Source of the DNA: Straminergon stramineum
Lineage: Eukaryota > Streptophyta > Bryopsida > Hypnales > Calliergonaceae
Direction: 5' to 3'
Assembly: GCA_963920665.1 (NCBI GenBank)
Contig: OY987267.1
Span: forward strand, 12,214,001-12,278,000
Length of the DNA stretch: 64,000 nucleotides
The notes under the pieces were generated by a model, which saw only the letters and a program-made list of their open reading frames with translations, was not told the DNA's origin and made no database searches. The position numbers and the translations under genes are program-made. Positions 20,493 through 33,790 of the stretch are shown here, piece after piece; position 1 is the first letter of the stretch, and each line of letters opens with the position of its first letter.

Positions 20493-23199
20493 TAGAGCAT
20501 CTCCTCTCTTTCACTCAAGGAGACCCTAGCCTGGCCAACCTCCTTGCTGTAGGCACGGAAGCTCAAAAAAATTAGCCCTCGGTCTTATCCAAAGAAGAAT
20601 ATGTTCATGCATCTTTGACTGGCTCACCCATCTCTTCACCAAGTTTGGATACTTCTTGTATGACAATGCTTTTGTAACACTTTTTTTTTTTGTAGTTGTT
20701 GTTTTGACACAAATGAAAGAGAACTTCATTGCAAAATAAAAGTACAATACAATCCAACAAGCCACAAGTGGCCTGGCTGGGGACAAGAGTTTTGTCACAC
20801 TTTTTGAAAAATTTGACAACTACAGCAACTCCCATCAATGAGTGTGCAAAGATGAACACACTACATTATCATAGTGCCCAATTGAGGTGAAACCTGGAAG
20901 GACAATTGAGCCCACCAAAAGCCATTTGACAAAGGAGGTTTTCTATGAAAGGGTGGAGATGCTCTTACAAAGGAAGCATGAGTACGCATGCATGATGCGG
21001 CTGACGCGGCTGGTGGCGTCACCAGTGCACGAACCAGGCTGTAAGCGACAGGCAGCGTGGCGAACTTCTGCCACAACTGTAGTTCACACGACTCGAATGG
21101 CGTCCAGGAGCAGCTCTGACCACACCTGTTGCAAAACACCAAACCAAGAGTCAAGACTCATTCAAAACTTGCACAAGGATTCATTTGTTTCAAAAAATTA
21201 TAAATAAATGAAAAATAAGAAATTGCACAATGATCTCTAGCTTAAGCCCTCACAATTGGCATAGGGAGCCAACTTGGATTCCTAGAGTAATACGTTTGGG
21301 ATAAACAGATCAGTGTCAAAAAAATCACAAAAAAACCCTCCTCAGTTGTGAGGAAAATAATCTAACACAGCATTCCATGGTACACATTAGATAAAATCAC
21401 CTACATTTCTCCAAAATGAAATGAAAATCTTATGGAATGCACTGTTTTAAATTATCATATTTCTCCAAAATAAAATGAAATTTATGGATATGTTTGACTT
21501 CTCTTACTATGTAAGGTGAAGTATGTCAGCCAACAATGGGCCAAATGTATGACTAAATTGAAGTTTTCAGAAATTGAGTTTTTTTTATTATTGTACTTGA
21601 TCCCCACATGAGCAAATCTAATTGACAGAAAAAATTATACAGAAGATGATGGAGAGAGTCAAAATACCATCAAAAATTGGTCCAACTTTGGAGAGTTTGT
21701 TATGTGAACTTTAGAGTGTCACAAGCATAAGTTGTTTGCAAATTCAATAGGAAGGAATTGGTGAGTTCAGAAATTAGGTGAAACTCTATTGGATTAGGGC
21801 CTATTTCCATCCAAAAACTTTGGGTTGGAGCCTAAAGAAATGGAGTGTTTTGATTGAAAGATAGCTATGGTGTCTAGCTTTTGGATTCACACCAAATAGA
21901 ATTTGGGTTGTAGCCCATCATTTTTTTAGTGGATGAAAATCCTTGTTGGATTTCTACATGGCCAAAGTAGATAGTGACTTCCTTGACCTAAAAGGAGTAA
22001 TTTTTAGGAAGGTCATGGAGGTATCCAACCCCAAAGGCTAAGAAGAAATTCTTGGAGACTTTTTCTAGCCAATCATTTATGTTTGTTTCATGCTTGTTTC
22101 TAGGTTGTTTTTGGTTTGAAATCATCAATAACAACCAAAAATGAAGAGAGACAAAACAACACAACACATAAATAGATTCTATGATTATAGGATAAATCTA
22201 AAATAGGCTTTTATAGATAACTCTGCTTAAAACCTTCAATCCAAATGCACAATGGTCGGACCACGACTCAACTCTTTTAGTTTACATCAAATATTTGGGC
22301 TACTACCTACATTTATGTCCCTTGTTTCAAGTATGGTACCCACTTACAATGGTCTCACTCATTTGTGTTCATGGGTTGGAGTCCAAGTTTTTTTATGTAA
22401 AAAAGCCCTTAGATGAAATTGAAATGGGAATCATAAGGTGGTCATTGACAAATTGGCCAACGGTTATTATTGTCCAATTCATACACACTAAGGGGTTGTT
22501 CACATAAACGACTAGACCACATCTCGAGCCGGGCCCAGGGGCATTTGCATGTTGAAATTGCCAACTCAATTTCCATTGTGGAGCTCTAGTCCCTCCCTTT
22601 CTCTACTGTTCTTGATTTTAGGATTTGCAAGCCCGTTCTCCTTCCCATCCACTTGACTTAGGGCTTCCTGCCATGGACATATATAACACTAGAAGAGAAG
22701 AAGATCCCATTGATTGTCATGTTGGCCTCAAAGAGTGGAAAAGGGGGAATTCAAGTTTCACAAAAATTAGTAGCCCTCATTGGTGTACTAGAATGATTGG
22801 TCATTTTTGAAGGAATCAATATGTGTCAAATTCTAACTTGCTTTCTCCCCATCCACCAAGGGTATTTGTGAATATAGACCCTATAGTTCTCCTTGCCAAC
22901 TTTGCCCATTGGTTTCACATGGCAAGAAGCCCTTACTATTTATCTAAAAGTATCTTCCACTTGTCTCCTTGTCTTTACCTATTCCAAGACTTGTCACTCT
23001 AACTCACCTCATTCATTGGATGTCACATGCCACTTAATTCCAAACATTAGGAGAAAAGTGGATATTTTATATGGAATTCTAAATATAAATATTTGCCTAT
23101 ATTGTACATCAATAGTTATTGAAGTGTCCACGGGATGTACATTGTGTTTCAAACATCTATAGTATTTCATGGTGAGTCCCTTTAATTTTTTGGGTCCCC
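20493..23199. other. Intergenic, no gene seen
   Basis: A GC-richer patch at about 20880-21160 gives overlapping short ORFs on both strands with no recognisable product. It may be a fragment of a decayed gene. Confidence 0.35.
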
Positions 23200-24131
23200 T
23201 TAACCCCTAAAGTTCCTTGACTATATTATCACCAAAAAACTCATAAACTGCCATTTCTAATACAAGAATCAAAATTTTGAAAAATATAATTTCTGGACAC
23301 ATGTAACCATAGGATCTTGTAGTATACTAGATTGAGAAGATGTGAACTAAAATTCAGAAAATTCCACCATGTAGATTGCAAGATATTAGCATTTGAAGTG
23401 ACAAAAATCCTTTTTTGGGCCATGTGAAAAAACGGGCAGCTGCACTTCACAAGGTCACATTTGTATGAAAAAGTGTCCCAAATGATGGTGCTTCTTTAGA
23501 TTAATTCTTCAAGTCAAGTTGGCTACATGCTTGAAAATTTTCAGATCATTTGAAATTGTGCAACATATAGGAAAAAAATAGTAAGTAGAAAGATGTAGAG
23601 AATGATTCAAAATACTAAATTGTTAACAATTTACTTAAGGAATTGAAAAATGCCAATCCCAATGGTTGTAATGTTTTAATAGACTATCTACATCTTATAT
23701 TTTTATATTTTTCAAAAAATATTGAAAATTGAGTTAAATAAAGGACTTCAAGGTTTATTTTAGAGTAGAGAATACATACTTGCCTGCAAACTAAAACATC
23801 TCATAACTTTTGACTCATTAATCAAAATGGAATGATTCAAAGCTATCTATGTATATATAAATCTAGAAAACCAATTTCAAATTTTTATTTTTGAAGAAAG
23901 TGATTTTTTCAGATTTGCCTAGATTGCCTAAGTTGACAAATAAACTACATATTAAGCCATAACTTTTGACTCATATTGTCAAATGCCCTTAAATTTGGTG
24001 CACATGAAAGATATTCCTCGTCCACACCTTCTACTAAAGTTTGGGCCAAAAATATGGAAATCTCTAGTCACATGTACTTGCCCCAAAAAATTATGTTGCC
24101 AAAAAACACACCTTGGTCTTTTAGGGGTTAA
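23200..24131. mobile_element. TTAA-flanked miniature element, copy 2 (932 bp)
   Basis: Ends TTAA-CCCCTAAA and TTTAGGGG-TTAA. The interior is closely related along its length to 32836-33790; for example both carry GATTGCAAGATATTAGCATT and GCTGCACTTCACAAGGTCA. Non-coding. Confidence 0.7.
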
Positions 24132-24256
24132 TACCCCTATTTAGTGTAGAAGATCTTCCCTTTCCGCACAAAATTCCAAAGATGAATAGTTGTAGTTCTA
24201 TCCTAGATAGAAAGATTCCTTGTCATCCATCGGACCCTAAATGTCCATGTGGACAT

Positions 24257-24486
24257 TTAACCCCTAAATGACGTGGCGGATGTTTTTGGTCCAATGAATG
24301 ACAAGGAATTCTCTTTTGTAGGACAAAAGTGCAACTATTCATCTTTAGAATTAGGGGTGGACAGGGGAGAACTTCTGCAATAGTTTGACTCCCAATGTGT
24401 ATTTTTGTTTTTTTGAAAGTGGATGACGTCACACGGTTCCAAAATGGCTAAATTTCATGGTCACCAACCCGGCATTCAAGGGTTAA
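24257..24486. mobile_element. TTAA-flanked short element (230 bp), subfamily with 49665-49893
   Basis: Starts TTAA-CCCCTAAATGACG and ends CATTCAAGGG-TTAA. The interior parallels 49665-49893 (GTCCAATG..TGACAA, CAACTATTCAT, GATGACGTCACA or GATGATGTCACA, GGTTCC or AGTTCC). Confidence 0.6.
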
Positions 24487-24493
24487 GGGTTAA

Positions 24494-25174
24494 ACGTATT
24501 CTCGGTTTGTTGAAAGAATACAGTCACGTGAAAGTCCTCCACTTGTCGGTAAATTTTCCAGCCATGATGTCCTCAGAGCATTTCCACGTGACATCAAAAG
24601 GAATCCCTGACACCATCTGCAAAGTTGAGCTCCATAATATCTTATTAGAACCATACCGAGCTTCTGAAGCCAATGAGCGACTATCCACTGATTGAACCTG
24701 ACTTTGAAGCTCTTGGAGCAAGGCCAATGCGCACTGTTAACTTACAAGCACAAGCACAGCACCCAAATTTTGAACAGGAGGTAGGTGAACCTCATTCGGT
24801 TCCTGCGACAATAAAAAAAATTGACCCAATGCGAAGCCAGAAATTCTAACTGTCAATGAACCTTTACTGCATTATAAAAAGAAAGAGAAGAAAGATTCTA
24901 CATCAAATATAGACCTTTCGTGCAAAATCGGAGAGCTTGAAATTTTTAGCACACAAAACAAGGTTGTAAAGGGATGACATTGTTGACTTTGGCTATAGTG
25001 TGTCACCTTGCAAGGTCATCATATTCCCTCAAAATGTTGAGTCATTCAGGGATGGAAAATGACGGGCCTAGGAATAAATAGTGACCAATGTCGATTGCAT
25101 TGGGTTCTTTTTTTTATTAACCCTCATCATTATGCACTTGGCATATGTGTTTTTGTACTACATTAGAGCTACTC
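24494..25174. other. Intergenic, no gene seen
   Basis: Short ORFs at 24423-24727 are unrecognised. Confidence 0.35.
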
Positions 25175-25776
25175 TTAACCCTTCAACGTACATTGGGGTG
25201 GTGACAATGGAGATCACCCCTTTTGGTATTGTGTGACATCATCTATGGGAGATTTCCCATTCCTTATCAACCCCCATTTTGGTAATGTAACGTAGGCTAC
25301 ACTCTTTCCGCAAAGGAAGAGATGAACAATGATTAATTATGGCACAATTCTTGGTGTAGTTGTGGCACATTGTGTTTTTTTACAAGGCTCTAAATATTGC
25401 AACCAATCCTTGGTGAGTTTTTCAATCAACCCTTGATTGAAAATAGGAAGGTCTATGTGACTAGAGTGGGAGGAATGGCTCAAAAATTTGTAGTAATTAT
25501 ATTGTGAGAAAGAAAAATTAGGAAAATTATAGGAACCTTCCGAACTTTATTTCTACACATTGGAAAATTTCCCCACTAAAGAAAACCACCTCGTAGATAT
25601 GTGGAACTACTTAAGTGGTTAGGAATGGGAAATCTCCCTACTTTAAAAAATCCACAAAAGTATTCACTGGAGGTGTAAGATCTCTCCTTCTTGCACAAAA
25701 TTCCACGGATAAACAATTGCACTTTTATCTTACATAGAGAGATTGAAAAATGGCTTTGGCACCATTGAAGGGTTAA
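25175..25776. mobile_element. TTAA-flanked miniature element (602 bp), CCCTTCAA ends
   Basis: Starts TTAA-CCCTTCAACG and ends CATTGAAGGG-TTAA. Non-coding interior. Confidence 0.5.
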
Positions 25777-26860
25777 ATTAAACACTGCACCACTCAATTG
25801 GCATGTGCCTCCTACAATGTTTAAAAGAGTGTGAGAGCATCACTACCAGTTGCACTCCTTTCTACCACGGCATGAAGAAGTGGTGAGGCACTTAAAGTAG
25901 ACAAGCCTATATCCCCCCCCCCCCCCCATTTTCATTTTGAATATCTTGGGACCAATTCCAAGAGGAGCACATATTTTTCAAAGGCGTGCACATGTTTCAC
26001 AATTCAAATCCAAGTGGAATTATAATTTTTTGATTAAAATAGGAGTTTCTATTAATTTTCTAAAGTGGTCCGCCCTGAAATTATAAAACCACCTATGGAC
26101 TAGAGTCATAAACATCCTAGAAACAACCTATAACCACCATTCCATGTATCTATTAGCAATTAAAGAGTGACCAATAAAAGAGCTATACGTTATCCCTTGT
26201 AGTCATCAATGCATTGGTTTTGTCATAAAATGGATGGATTTGGATGAATTTTTTTGGAAGAAATGGGACCAAAAATAGGATGGTGGTAATGGTCTAGTCT
26301 ACCTTATTGCCTTGTGATATGTGGCGGTGCATTCAAGACTTGATGTTCTACACCAACTACCCCTTAAAGTCCTCACTAAATAATGTTCTTTCCCTTCTTC
26401 TCACACCTCTCACTAGCCTCCATGTCTTCCACTAAGGCCATAGTCAAAGTTCACCAAGTTGTCTTGAGTGTATAACTGCTTGCTACAAAGGCCCTCCGTT
26501 GCCAAGCAAATGTGGGAGTGACGAGAAGAACAACACAACTTATATCATGACGCATTGCTTGTGCGGAGTGGTTTTCCTCTCAACAAGTGCAGCAAAACTT
26601 GAGTGGCATTGCCAAGGCTTGGTGGCAATGCTCTAATGCATTTCCACAATGTAAACAATCATCAGAGAGGAGTACATGGAGAAATGCACTTGATTATTCT
26701 TCTCCAACATCTCGTAGGATATTTGGTGAGCTGATTAGTGATTTCAATAATGCTAAGGCTCCATTATACACACTTTGAGCTTGTGGTAGCCTTGGACTTT
26801 GAACTAGTGAATGCCCATGACAAGGGCACTTATCAAACCCACAATGCCAACCACATTGTA
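25777..26860. other. Intergenic flank of the solo LTR
   Basis: Contains a 15-base C run at 25913-25927 and no recognisable gene. The sequence from about 26400 is more balanced in composition and may be remnant genic DNA. Confidence 0.35.
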
Positions 26861-26865
26861 GTAGT

Positions 26866-27986
26866 TGTCACGACCCTCATCACAAGGCGTGCCCGTGCCA
26901 CCTTGGTGAGCAAGGGGGACAATGGGGGTGACTCCCCAAGCCTTGCAAGAGATGAGGTGAGGGGGACTAGGAGTACCAAGCGATCAGAGCGATGTAGCAC
27001 TCTGATCCGGACGAATTTGGGGGCGTGTGATACATGCTTGGAAATTCTTGGAGAAGACGCTTCTAGCCGTCCAAAGAACGCGTGATTTGGACCTGCGAGT
27101 CAAAAGTTATGGGCGTTCAAAGTTGGGGGTGTCCCGGTCGCGCCGGGAGTGCCCTGGCCGCGCCGGGAGTGTCCCGAATCTTTGGAGGGCAATAACTTTG
27201 CGAGTACTTGTTCGAATGAAGCAAGTGAGTAGTCCATCGGCATCTACGCGTTGCGTAAATGTCGAAAATGGGGTCGCATGTGCGATTTGGACCCCGGACC
27301 ACAAAGTTATGTCGGGTGAAAGTTCGGGAGTCCCAAACTAATGCGAATCGGGAAAAACGGGGTGGTCTTTCAAAACCAAAGGGTGTTTGGGAGTCCCCCT
27401 TGACATACAAGGGGGGGGGCTACCGAATCCCGTAGAGAGTACTATGAAGAGGGGTGGTCTCCCTCCTCACTCCCGGATGGTGCCATGGTGAGCCTAAGTG
27501 GCCCCGGGTGGTGAGGTTAGTGTTGGAGCCTCACCACCACTTGTGTGTTACTATGGAGTGCTTGTGCACTCCTTGATACCGGTTGGGTGGTGTCCCACTC
27601 TACACTAGGCCATAGTGTGAGTCCCGTTTGGTGAGTCCCGATTAGTGAGTCCCAAAATGAGTTGCGTTGGGCCTAGTAGGGAGTTGGGTCCCATTCAAGG
27701 GCGGTTAGCACCGGTGGGAGTAGTACCTCACCGAGTGCTTAGACATCAATGGAAGTTCCGCCCCATGTTATCAAATGACATGCCCGGTGTCTTGTGGGAG
27801 TTAAGTATTGGAAGGAAAGGATTGGGAGTCACGGAGGAATGGGGAACCCCGTGACTTGAGTTGGAACCTAACATTGTGGGTGCGTGACATGTGTAGTGTT
27901 AGGAGAGCGTGAACCTTGGTGGCATTGAGGTGTTAAGTGTTTGGAAAGTGAGCTTAAAGTGGTAAGCGTCACTGAGGGGTGCGACA
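26866..27986. mobile_element. Solo LTR of an LTR retrotransposon (1121 bp)
   Basis: Starts TGTCACGACC and ends GTGCGACA, giving the TG...CA ends of LTRs. The flanks GTAGT at 26861-26865 and 27987-27991 are a perfect 5 bp target duplication. There is no internal coding region, primer-binding site or second LTR, so this is a solo LTR left by recombination. It is GC-rich against AT-rich surroundings and contains a short direct repeat (GCGCCGGGAGTG) near 27140-27170. ORFs inside it are not genes. Confidence 0.85.
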
Positions 27987-27991
27987 GTAGT

Positions 27992-30900
27992 ACATGTAGA
28001 GCTCAAGATGTTTGAAAACATCTAGAGTAAGAGCAATCAATGTCAATGTGTTGATGTCACCCTAACCAATGTATAGGGAGAACTGACTTTTAGTTACATG
28101 CTATTTGGTTATTTTTACAATGGCTTAAACAAAATAAAAGATAGTAGATGTACTTCTGATCGTAAAAATATGGTTTGGAGAAATCAAGCATCTTAGGACC
28201 TAATCCCAGAGATATTTAACCAAATTTGTACTAGGGGATGAAGAAATGGGTTGGGTAGAGTTTTAAAAATGTTAAAAATTAACCAATAAAATTTTCACCA
28301 AGGTAAAGAAATTTACTGACCCTCTAATTAAGGCTAGCCAACTAACCAACTTAACAATTGTTTGGCAGTCTTATAACCTATCAAGGTTGCACCTCTCTCT
28401 CTCATACAAACAAATACTAGAAAAACTAGCAGTTAGTTCGAAGTTAACCAGTGGAATTAGGAAATAAAAGGTATGTATTTTGAAAACAAAGGATGTAAAA
28501 CCAAACAGAATTTGTTAGGATTGGAAATCCATCGGTGCCTCCCAAAAATTAAAGGATATTTTAGCCAACTCTTTTCAAAATTTGTCAACTTTTAGCTACC
28601 ATGAGATAATAATTAGTGGCTAATATTGAGGTGGGGAGAGACACTTGGATCAAGTAGATAAGGTACCAATTTTGGAGGGCTAGTATTGACTTAAGGCTAG
28701 AAGGCCTACCTTCAATTGGAACTAAGGATGACAAGATCAATAGTTTGCAATAGTCATCAACCCAATGCAATGCCCTAAATTGCTTGAATTGCACAAAATT
28801 AACAACCATGAATAGAAAAACATTTAGAATTGACCTTGCTTAGTATTGAAGGAAGAAGAAACTCTGAAAAATGCAAAGCAAAGTTTTGACAATCGAAAAT
28901 TGCCAAGAGTTAGGAGGCTTCTTTAGAGCTTCAATCACAAGCCCTTTACATCCATTGACCAAATTGATTATGTGAATTCAAACCATAATTATAAAGAAAA
29001 ATCTCACCCAATATAGGAAGGACCTTCACATTCACCTAAACATCTAAGGTATGCCAAGGAAATTGCGAAATTCAAAGAGCACCATACAATGTTGAATGAA
29101 GACTCTATTTTTTTTTATGGATGGGAGCAAAACATTATGAAATGGATCAACTTAGAGAGTGCAAAAGAGGAAATTTTAAGAAAAGAAGCAAAATTTGGAC
29201 CTTCAAGAGCAAGAAAGAGAGGTTAGAGTTTCAATACTCAAATCCCTAACATCCATTGATCAAATTGAAATGTGAATTTTAACCATGATTGAATATGTTG
29301 CTAAATCTCACCCAATGCAAGGAGGGTGGGAAGGATCCTATTTGTAAACCAAGGATATAATATTCATTAGTACTTTCAATTTTAAAGTGACTTTTTTGCC
29401 AGTATTAATTTGAGGTTGGAAGATTTTAACCAATAAATTTTGCAATTGAGAGGATGCAACTAATGGCCATTGAAGAAAAACAAGTCCATTTTTGTGGAAG
29501 AAGGAAATCAATTAGGGGAGCTCTAAAATATTTTTGAATACTACCAAACACCATCTCTTTCCTTCCCCTTAAGATACCTCCTTGCTTTCCCAACCTTGCT
29601 CTCCATTGACAATTTCTCACAAATCCAGCTTCTCCGTGTTTGCATTAAGCTCCATGAGGTCTACAATGTGTGGAATAGTTGCAATGTGTGTTGGGATCAC
29701 AATCTAGGGAGTTTTGTTATGGAATTTGGTGGACTTCCACTTCTATTTAAGTTCATTTTTTTAAAACAGTTTAAACCTAAATATTTTTTTGGTATGTCAA
29801 TAGGCTCTTAATTTTTTTACACTAAGTTGATTTCCTAAATTACAAAAAATCCAATTTAGTACTTGGTGAAAATCCAATTTTCATATTTTCCATCAATTTT
29901 GTTGTTGTTGTGCTATTAAATGGAATTATTGTTGATTTCTAATTTAAAGGACCTTGATTGGATTTGAACCAAGCCAAGGTCCACCAACTTAAGTCCAAGG
30001 ATTTAGCCTTCAAAAAATGCTAGGATCTCATGTTGGGGGTCCACGCATTTTTGGGACCCTGGTTAGTACATCAAAGGGACACACAAATCAAATTTTAAGA
30101 TATGGTGAATTGCAGTGAATGTTTTAAAATACAATAACAACATCTAAAATGGACCACTCCTCAAAATTGACCCGTATTATTGAAGGGAAATTGGATAAGG
30201 AGGAAGTCCAAAATGGTGTGCATTATAAGGACAAGTGGGTCAAACCACACTCAAAGGTACCAATATCATTACTTTGCTAGGACTACATCTAGAGTTCTTT
30301 TCTAAACTTTTATAGCTCTAAATTACTTTGATGTTTTCATTTTTTAACAAATTAAAGGATGAATATTATTGCGATGCATCCCTTTGATAAGTTGGAAAAA
30401 AAATTTCATAAGAAAAATCCTCAAAAGGATGTAAATCAATTGCAAGGCTAAACTTAGTGTCTATATTACAATATAGCACTTTAAAATGATATTTTTATCC
30501 AAATTTTTTGTACTTCTCAAGCATACAACTATTAAGAATGATTTTTAGTGATTAAATATTGGACCAAAATAGTGTAATTTTTAAATTAATTAACTGATAT
30601 TTGATAAATTATGGATTTATTCTTAGAAAAATATGAACATTTAATTCCAAAAATAGCTTACATAGGGCCCTTAATGTGAATTATATATATATAGTTCTAA
30701 TACAACCATCATTTGGATAATTTTTATATTGAAAAAGACATTTACATATTTTTACTTTTGAATATTATTGAAAATGGAAAAGTATTCAAATTATAGCAAA
30801 AGAGTCCTTTTCTATTCTATCATACGGTGTTATATATACATATTTTTTTTGGATTAATTCATATTATTATTTCTTAGAAATTAGAACCCTTTTCTACCAT

Positions 30901-32835
30901 TGAAAAATCTGACAATGTAACATTTGAACTTCAATTAAAACTTCAGTAAAGAATTTTTCGTTTTTTGATGAATACAAAATATTTGTTTTAATGTGATTTG
31001 AAGTACTAGTAAAAAAAGACTAAATTACCTAAAATTAATAGTTTAGTTCTAAAAAACAATAGCTAAAAGGAAGTTACATTGTAGATTCTATTAAGTCTAA
31101 CCCCTTTTTGGGTACCTTTGAGTGTGATTTGACCAAAGTGTAAGGTGGAGTTGGGGGCCATTTTGAGAAGTGTGTAGCTCTGTTTATAGTATTGTGGAGA
31201 GCCAACCTTACAAGTGGTCAATTTTGGGTACACTCTCTATTGTTTTAACTCCTTCTCTATGACATGTTTTGATACTACTAGTGTCATTTCTTCATGTGCA
31301 TCAAATGCATTTTGGCATCACCTACCCGACACTTTTAGCACCCTACACATTGCATCTTTGAAAATTTGTAATTAATTCATAATGCGTCCAAAAATTATGG
31401 AACCACTTGCATTTTAATTCATAGTCCTTTACCAATGTACAAAAATTGTTGTTCATTATCTAAAGCATGTTGGTTATGCCTCAAAACTTATTTGTGTGAT
31501 TTTAGGTGTAGTTACCTTCGTGTCGAGATGTTTGAAAATATCATGAAAAACCAATGTGTGAATCAGTCAATAGGGGTAGTCGTACCTTCTTCACTACACT
31601 TCTATTCTTCAAAGAATGGGGACATTGTGGCTCTTCATTGCCTTACTATTGGCTTAGCAGAGTAGAATATTCCTCTCTTAAAGAAAGTGAATGATGGACA
31701 TGAAGAAGATTACATAGAAGAAGAATATTCTACTCCACTACACACTTACTTTGAAGTTCTGCACTGTTTGCACCATCTATGTGTCCATTTGCCATAGGGA
31801 ATCTCATTCTAGTTTCCAATCTCCAAGCAGCTCACCTACAAAAGAGTGTCACACCTTCTTTATGATTTTTGGCTCCTAATTGACTCCTCTTTTCTCTCTA
31901 GGATTTCTCATTCTTGAGTGAAATTTCATTTTCGTAGAATGTGTGACTACCTTTAATGTTAGGATGACATCAATGTTGATGTCATGCTGACACAGTTTGC
32001 AACCATTTTTTTCTTGAATTTTGCAACCATTTTCAACGGCACATCTTCAACGGCTTGGAGTGCCCAGATGGAGGGAAAGAGTAAGTTTTCCTGTTCAGCT
32101 GGCTCTCCGGGAGTGGATGTTAAGGATTGGGGGAATTTTTCAAAATTGGGAAATTTTTTTTATTTTTTTGAGATTTGATTAGTTTTTTAGGAAACAAGGT
32201 TCGGGGAGAACTCAGTCAATTGATTTCCTTGATGTAGAGTAACTTGTGATTTTAGCTAGAAATAGAAATGATGAAGGTGTTTACATCCGAACATATGTTA
32301 ATTGTGGATGAAACAACATTTATCCATCTAGATTCATATTTGTTCATCCAAACCTAACAATATTATCCTACTTTGACAAACATTGGGTGATTCTTGGCAA
32401 AATAATTTTGCATTGGAAAATATTTTGTAAATATTCCAAAAAGAGAAAAGAGAATTGCCATTGAAAAAAACATCTCAATACAACAATCATTGGATTCACT
32501 CCTAACAAAGTAACAAAGTCAAAATGACCCACAAATTATATCATACAATAAATTTCATTGCACTAACCAATATTTATTAAATAAATTAAAATATAAAGAA
32601 TTCAAAGTTCCTATTTAAATTGATTATGGATTGAATATGAACAATTTTCAGACAAAATTCTTTCAAAAGTATAATCTTATTTATTTATTAAATTTTTTTT
32701 TAAAGCCATCTTTTAACTTAAATTTATAAGGATAAACATATTTGTATTCTTTGAACTAAAGAACTTGTACAAAGAATATTTTCCAAAATCTATGCTATAC
32801 AAAAGTAGGAAAATTAATGTGTACAAGAATTTGCG
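27992..32835. other. AT-rich intergenic DNA, no gene seen
   Basis: About 4.8 kb without credible coding sequence. A decayed copy of the CAGT/CCGG-type element end lies at about 28366-28520 (AGCAGTTAGTTCGAAGTTAA), related to the elements at 47647 and 49223. Confidence 0.45.
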
Positions 32836-33790
32836 TTAACGTCTAAAGGTATTTGACTATGTTTTCACCAAAAACGCTCCAAAACTGTCATCTCTAGTAC
32901 AAGTACCAAATTTTAGAAAAAATAAATTTTTGGACAAATGTAAATGTAGGATCTTGTAGTGCACTGGTTTGGGAAGATGCGGAAAAAATTTCAGAAATTT
33001 TCACCGTCTAGATTGCAAGATATTAGCATTTGAAGTGACCAAAAGCCATTTTTGTGGCCTTGCGAAAATCCGGGAAGCTGCACTTCACAAGGTCATATCA
33101 TTATGAAAAAATGTCCAAAATAGTTGTAACTCTTTGGATTAATTCTCCAAGTCATGTTGGCTACATACTTGAAAATTTTTAGATCATTTGGAATTGTATA
33201 ACATATAGGAAAAAAATAGTAAGTTGAAAGGAGTAGAGAATGATTCAAAATACTAAATTTTTAATAATTTATTTACGGAATTGAAAAATGCCAATCCCAA
33301 TGGTTAAATTGTTGTAATAAACAATCTACACCTCACCTTTTTTATTTTTTTCCAAAAATATTGAAAGTTGAATTAAGTAAAGGTCTTCAAAGTTTATTTT
33401 AGAGTAGAGATTCCATTACTACCCACAAACTACCCACAACTAAAACTCTTCATAACTTTCATCTCATAAATCGAAATGGAATGATTCAAATCTTTTCATG
33501 TATACATAAATCAAGAAAATCAATTTCAAATTTTTATTTTAAAAAAAAGTGATTTTTAAAGAAGTTTTTTTTGCTGCCCGGGCTGCCCGCCGAGCAATGA
33601 AAACAACATATCATACAATAACTTTTTAACCATGTATTCAAAATTTATGAAATTTTTTGGGTCTTAAAGCTACTCCTCGGGCACATGTTGTGTGAAAATT
33701 TCAAAGAAAAAAAATAAAAATTTCATTCGTAGTGAGCTACTTGAAATCGCTATGTTGCCAAAAAACACTATTTGGTCCTTTAGGGGTTAA
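32836..33790. mobile_element. TTAA-flanked miniature element, copy 3 (955 bp)
   Basis: The left end is decayed (TTAA-CGTCTAAAGG). The right end is intact (GGTCCTTTAGGGG-TTAA). The interior is homologous to 23200-24131. Confidence 0.65.

Noticed and set aside
20861..21207. ORFs in a GC-richer patch on both strands
   Set aside because: Neither translation resembles a known family. Composition alone is not evidence for a gene.
25913..25927. C homopolymer of 15 bases as a functional element
   Set aside because: A simple low-complexity run with no conserved context.
27027..27854. ORFs inside the solo LTR
   Set aside because: LTRs are non-coding, and the products show no retroviral domain.
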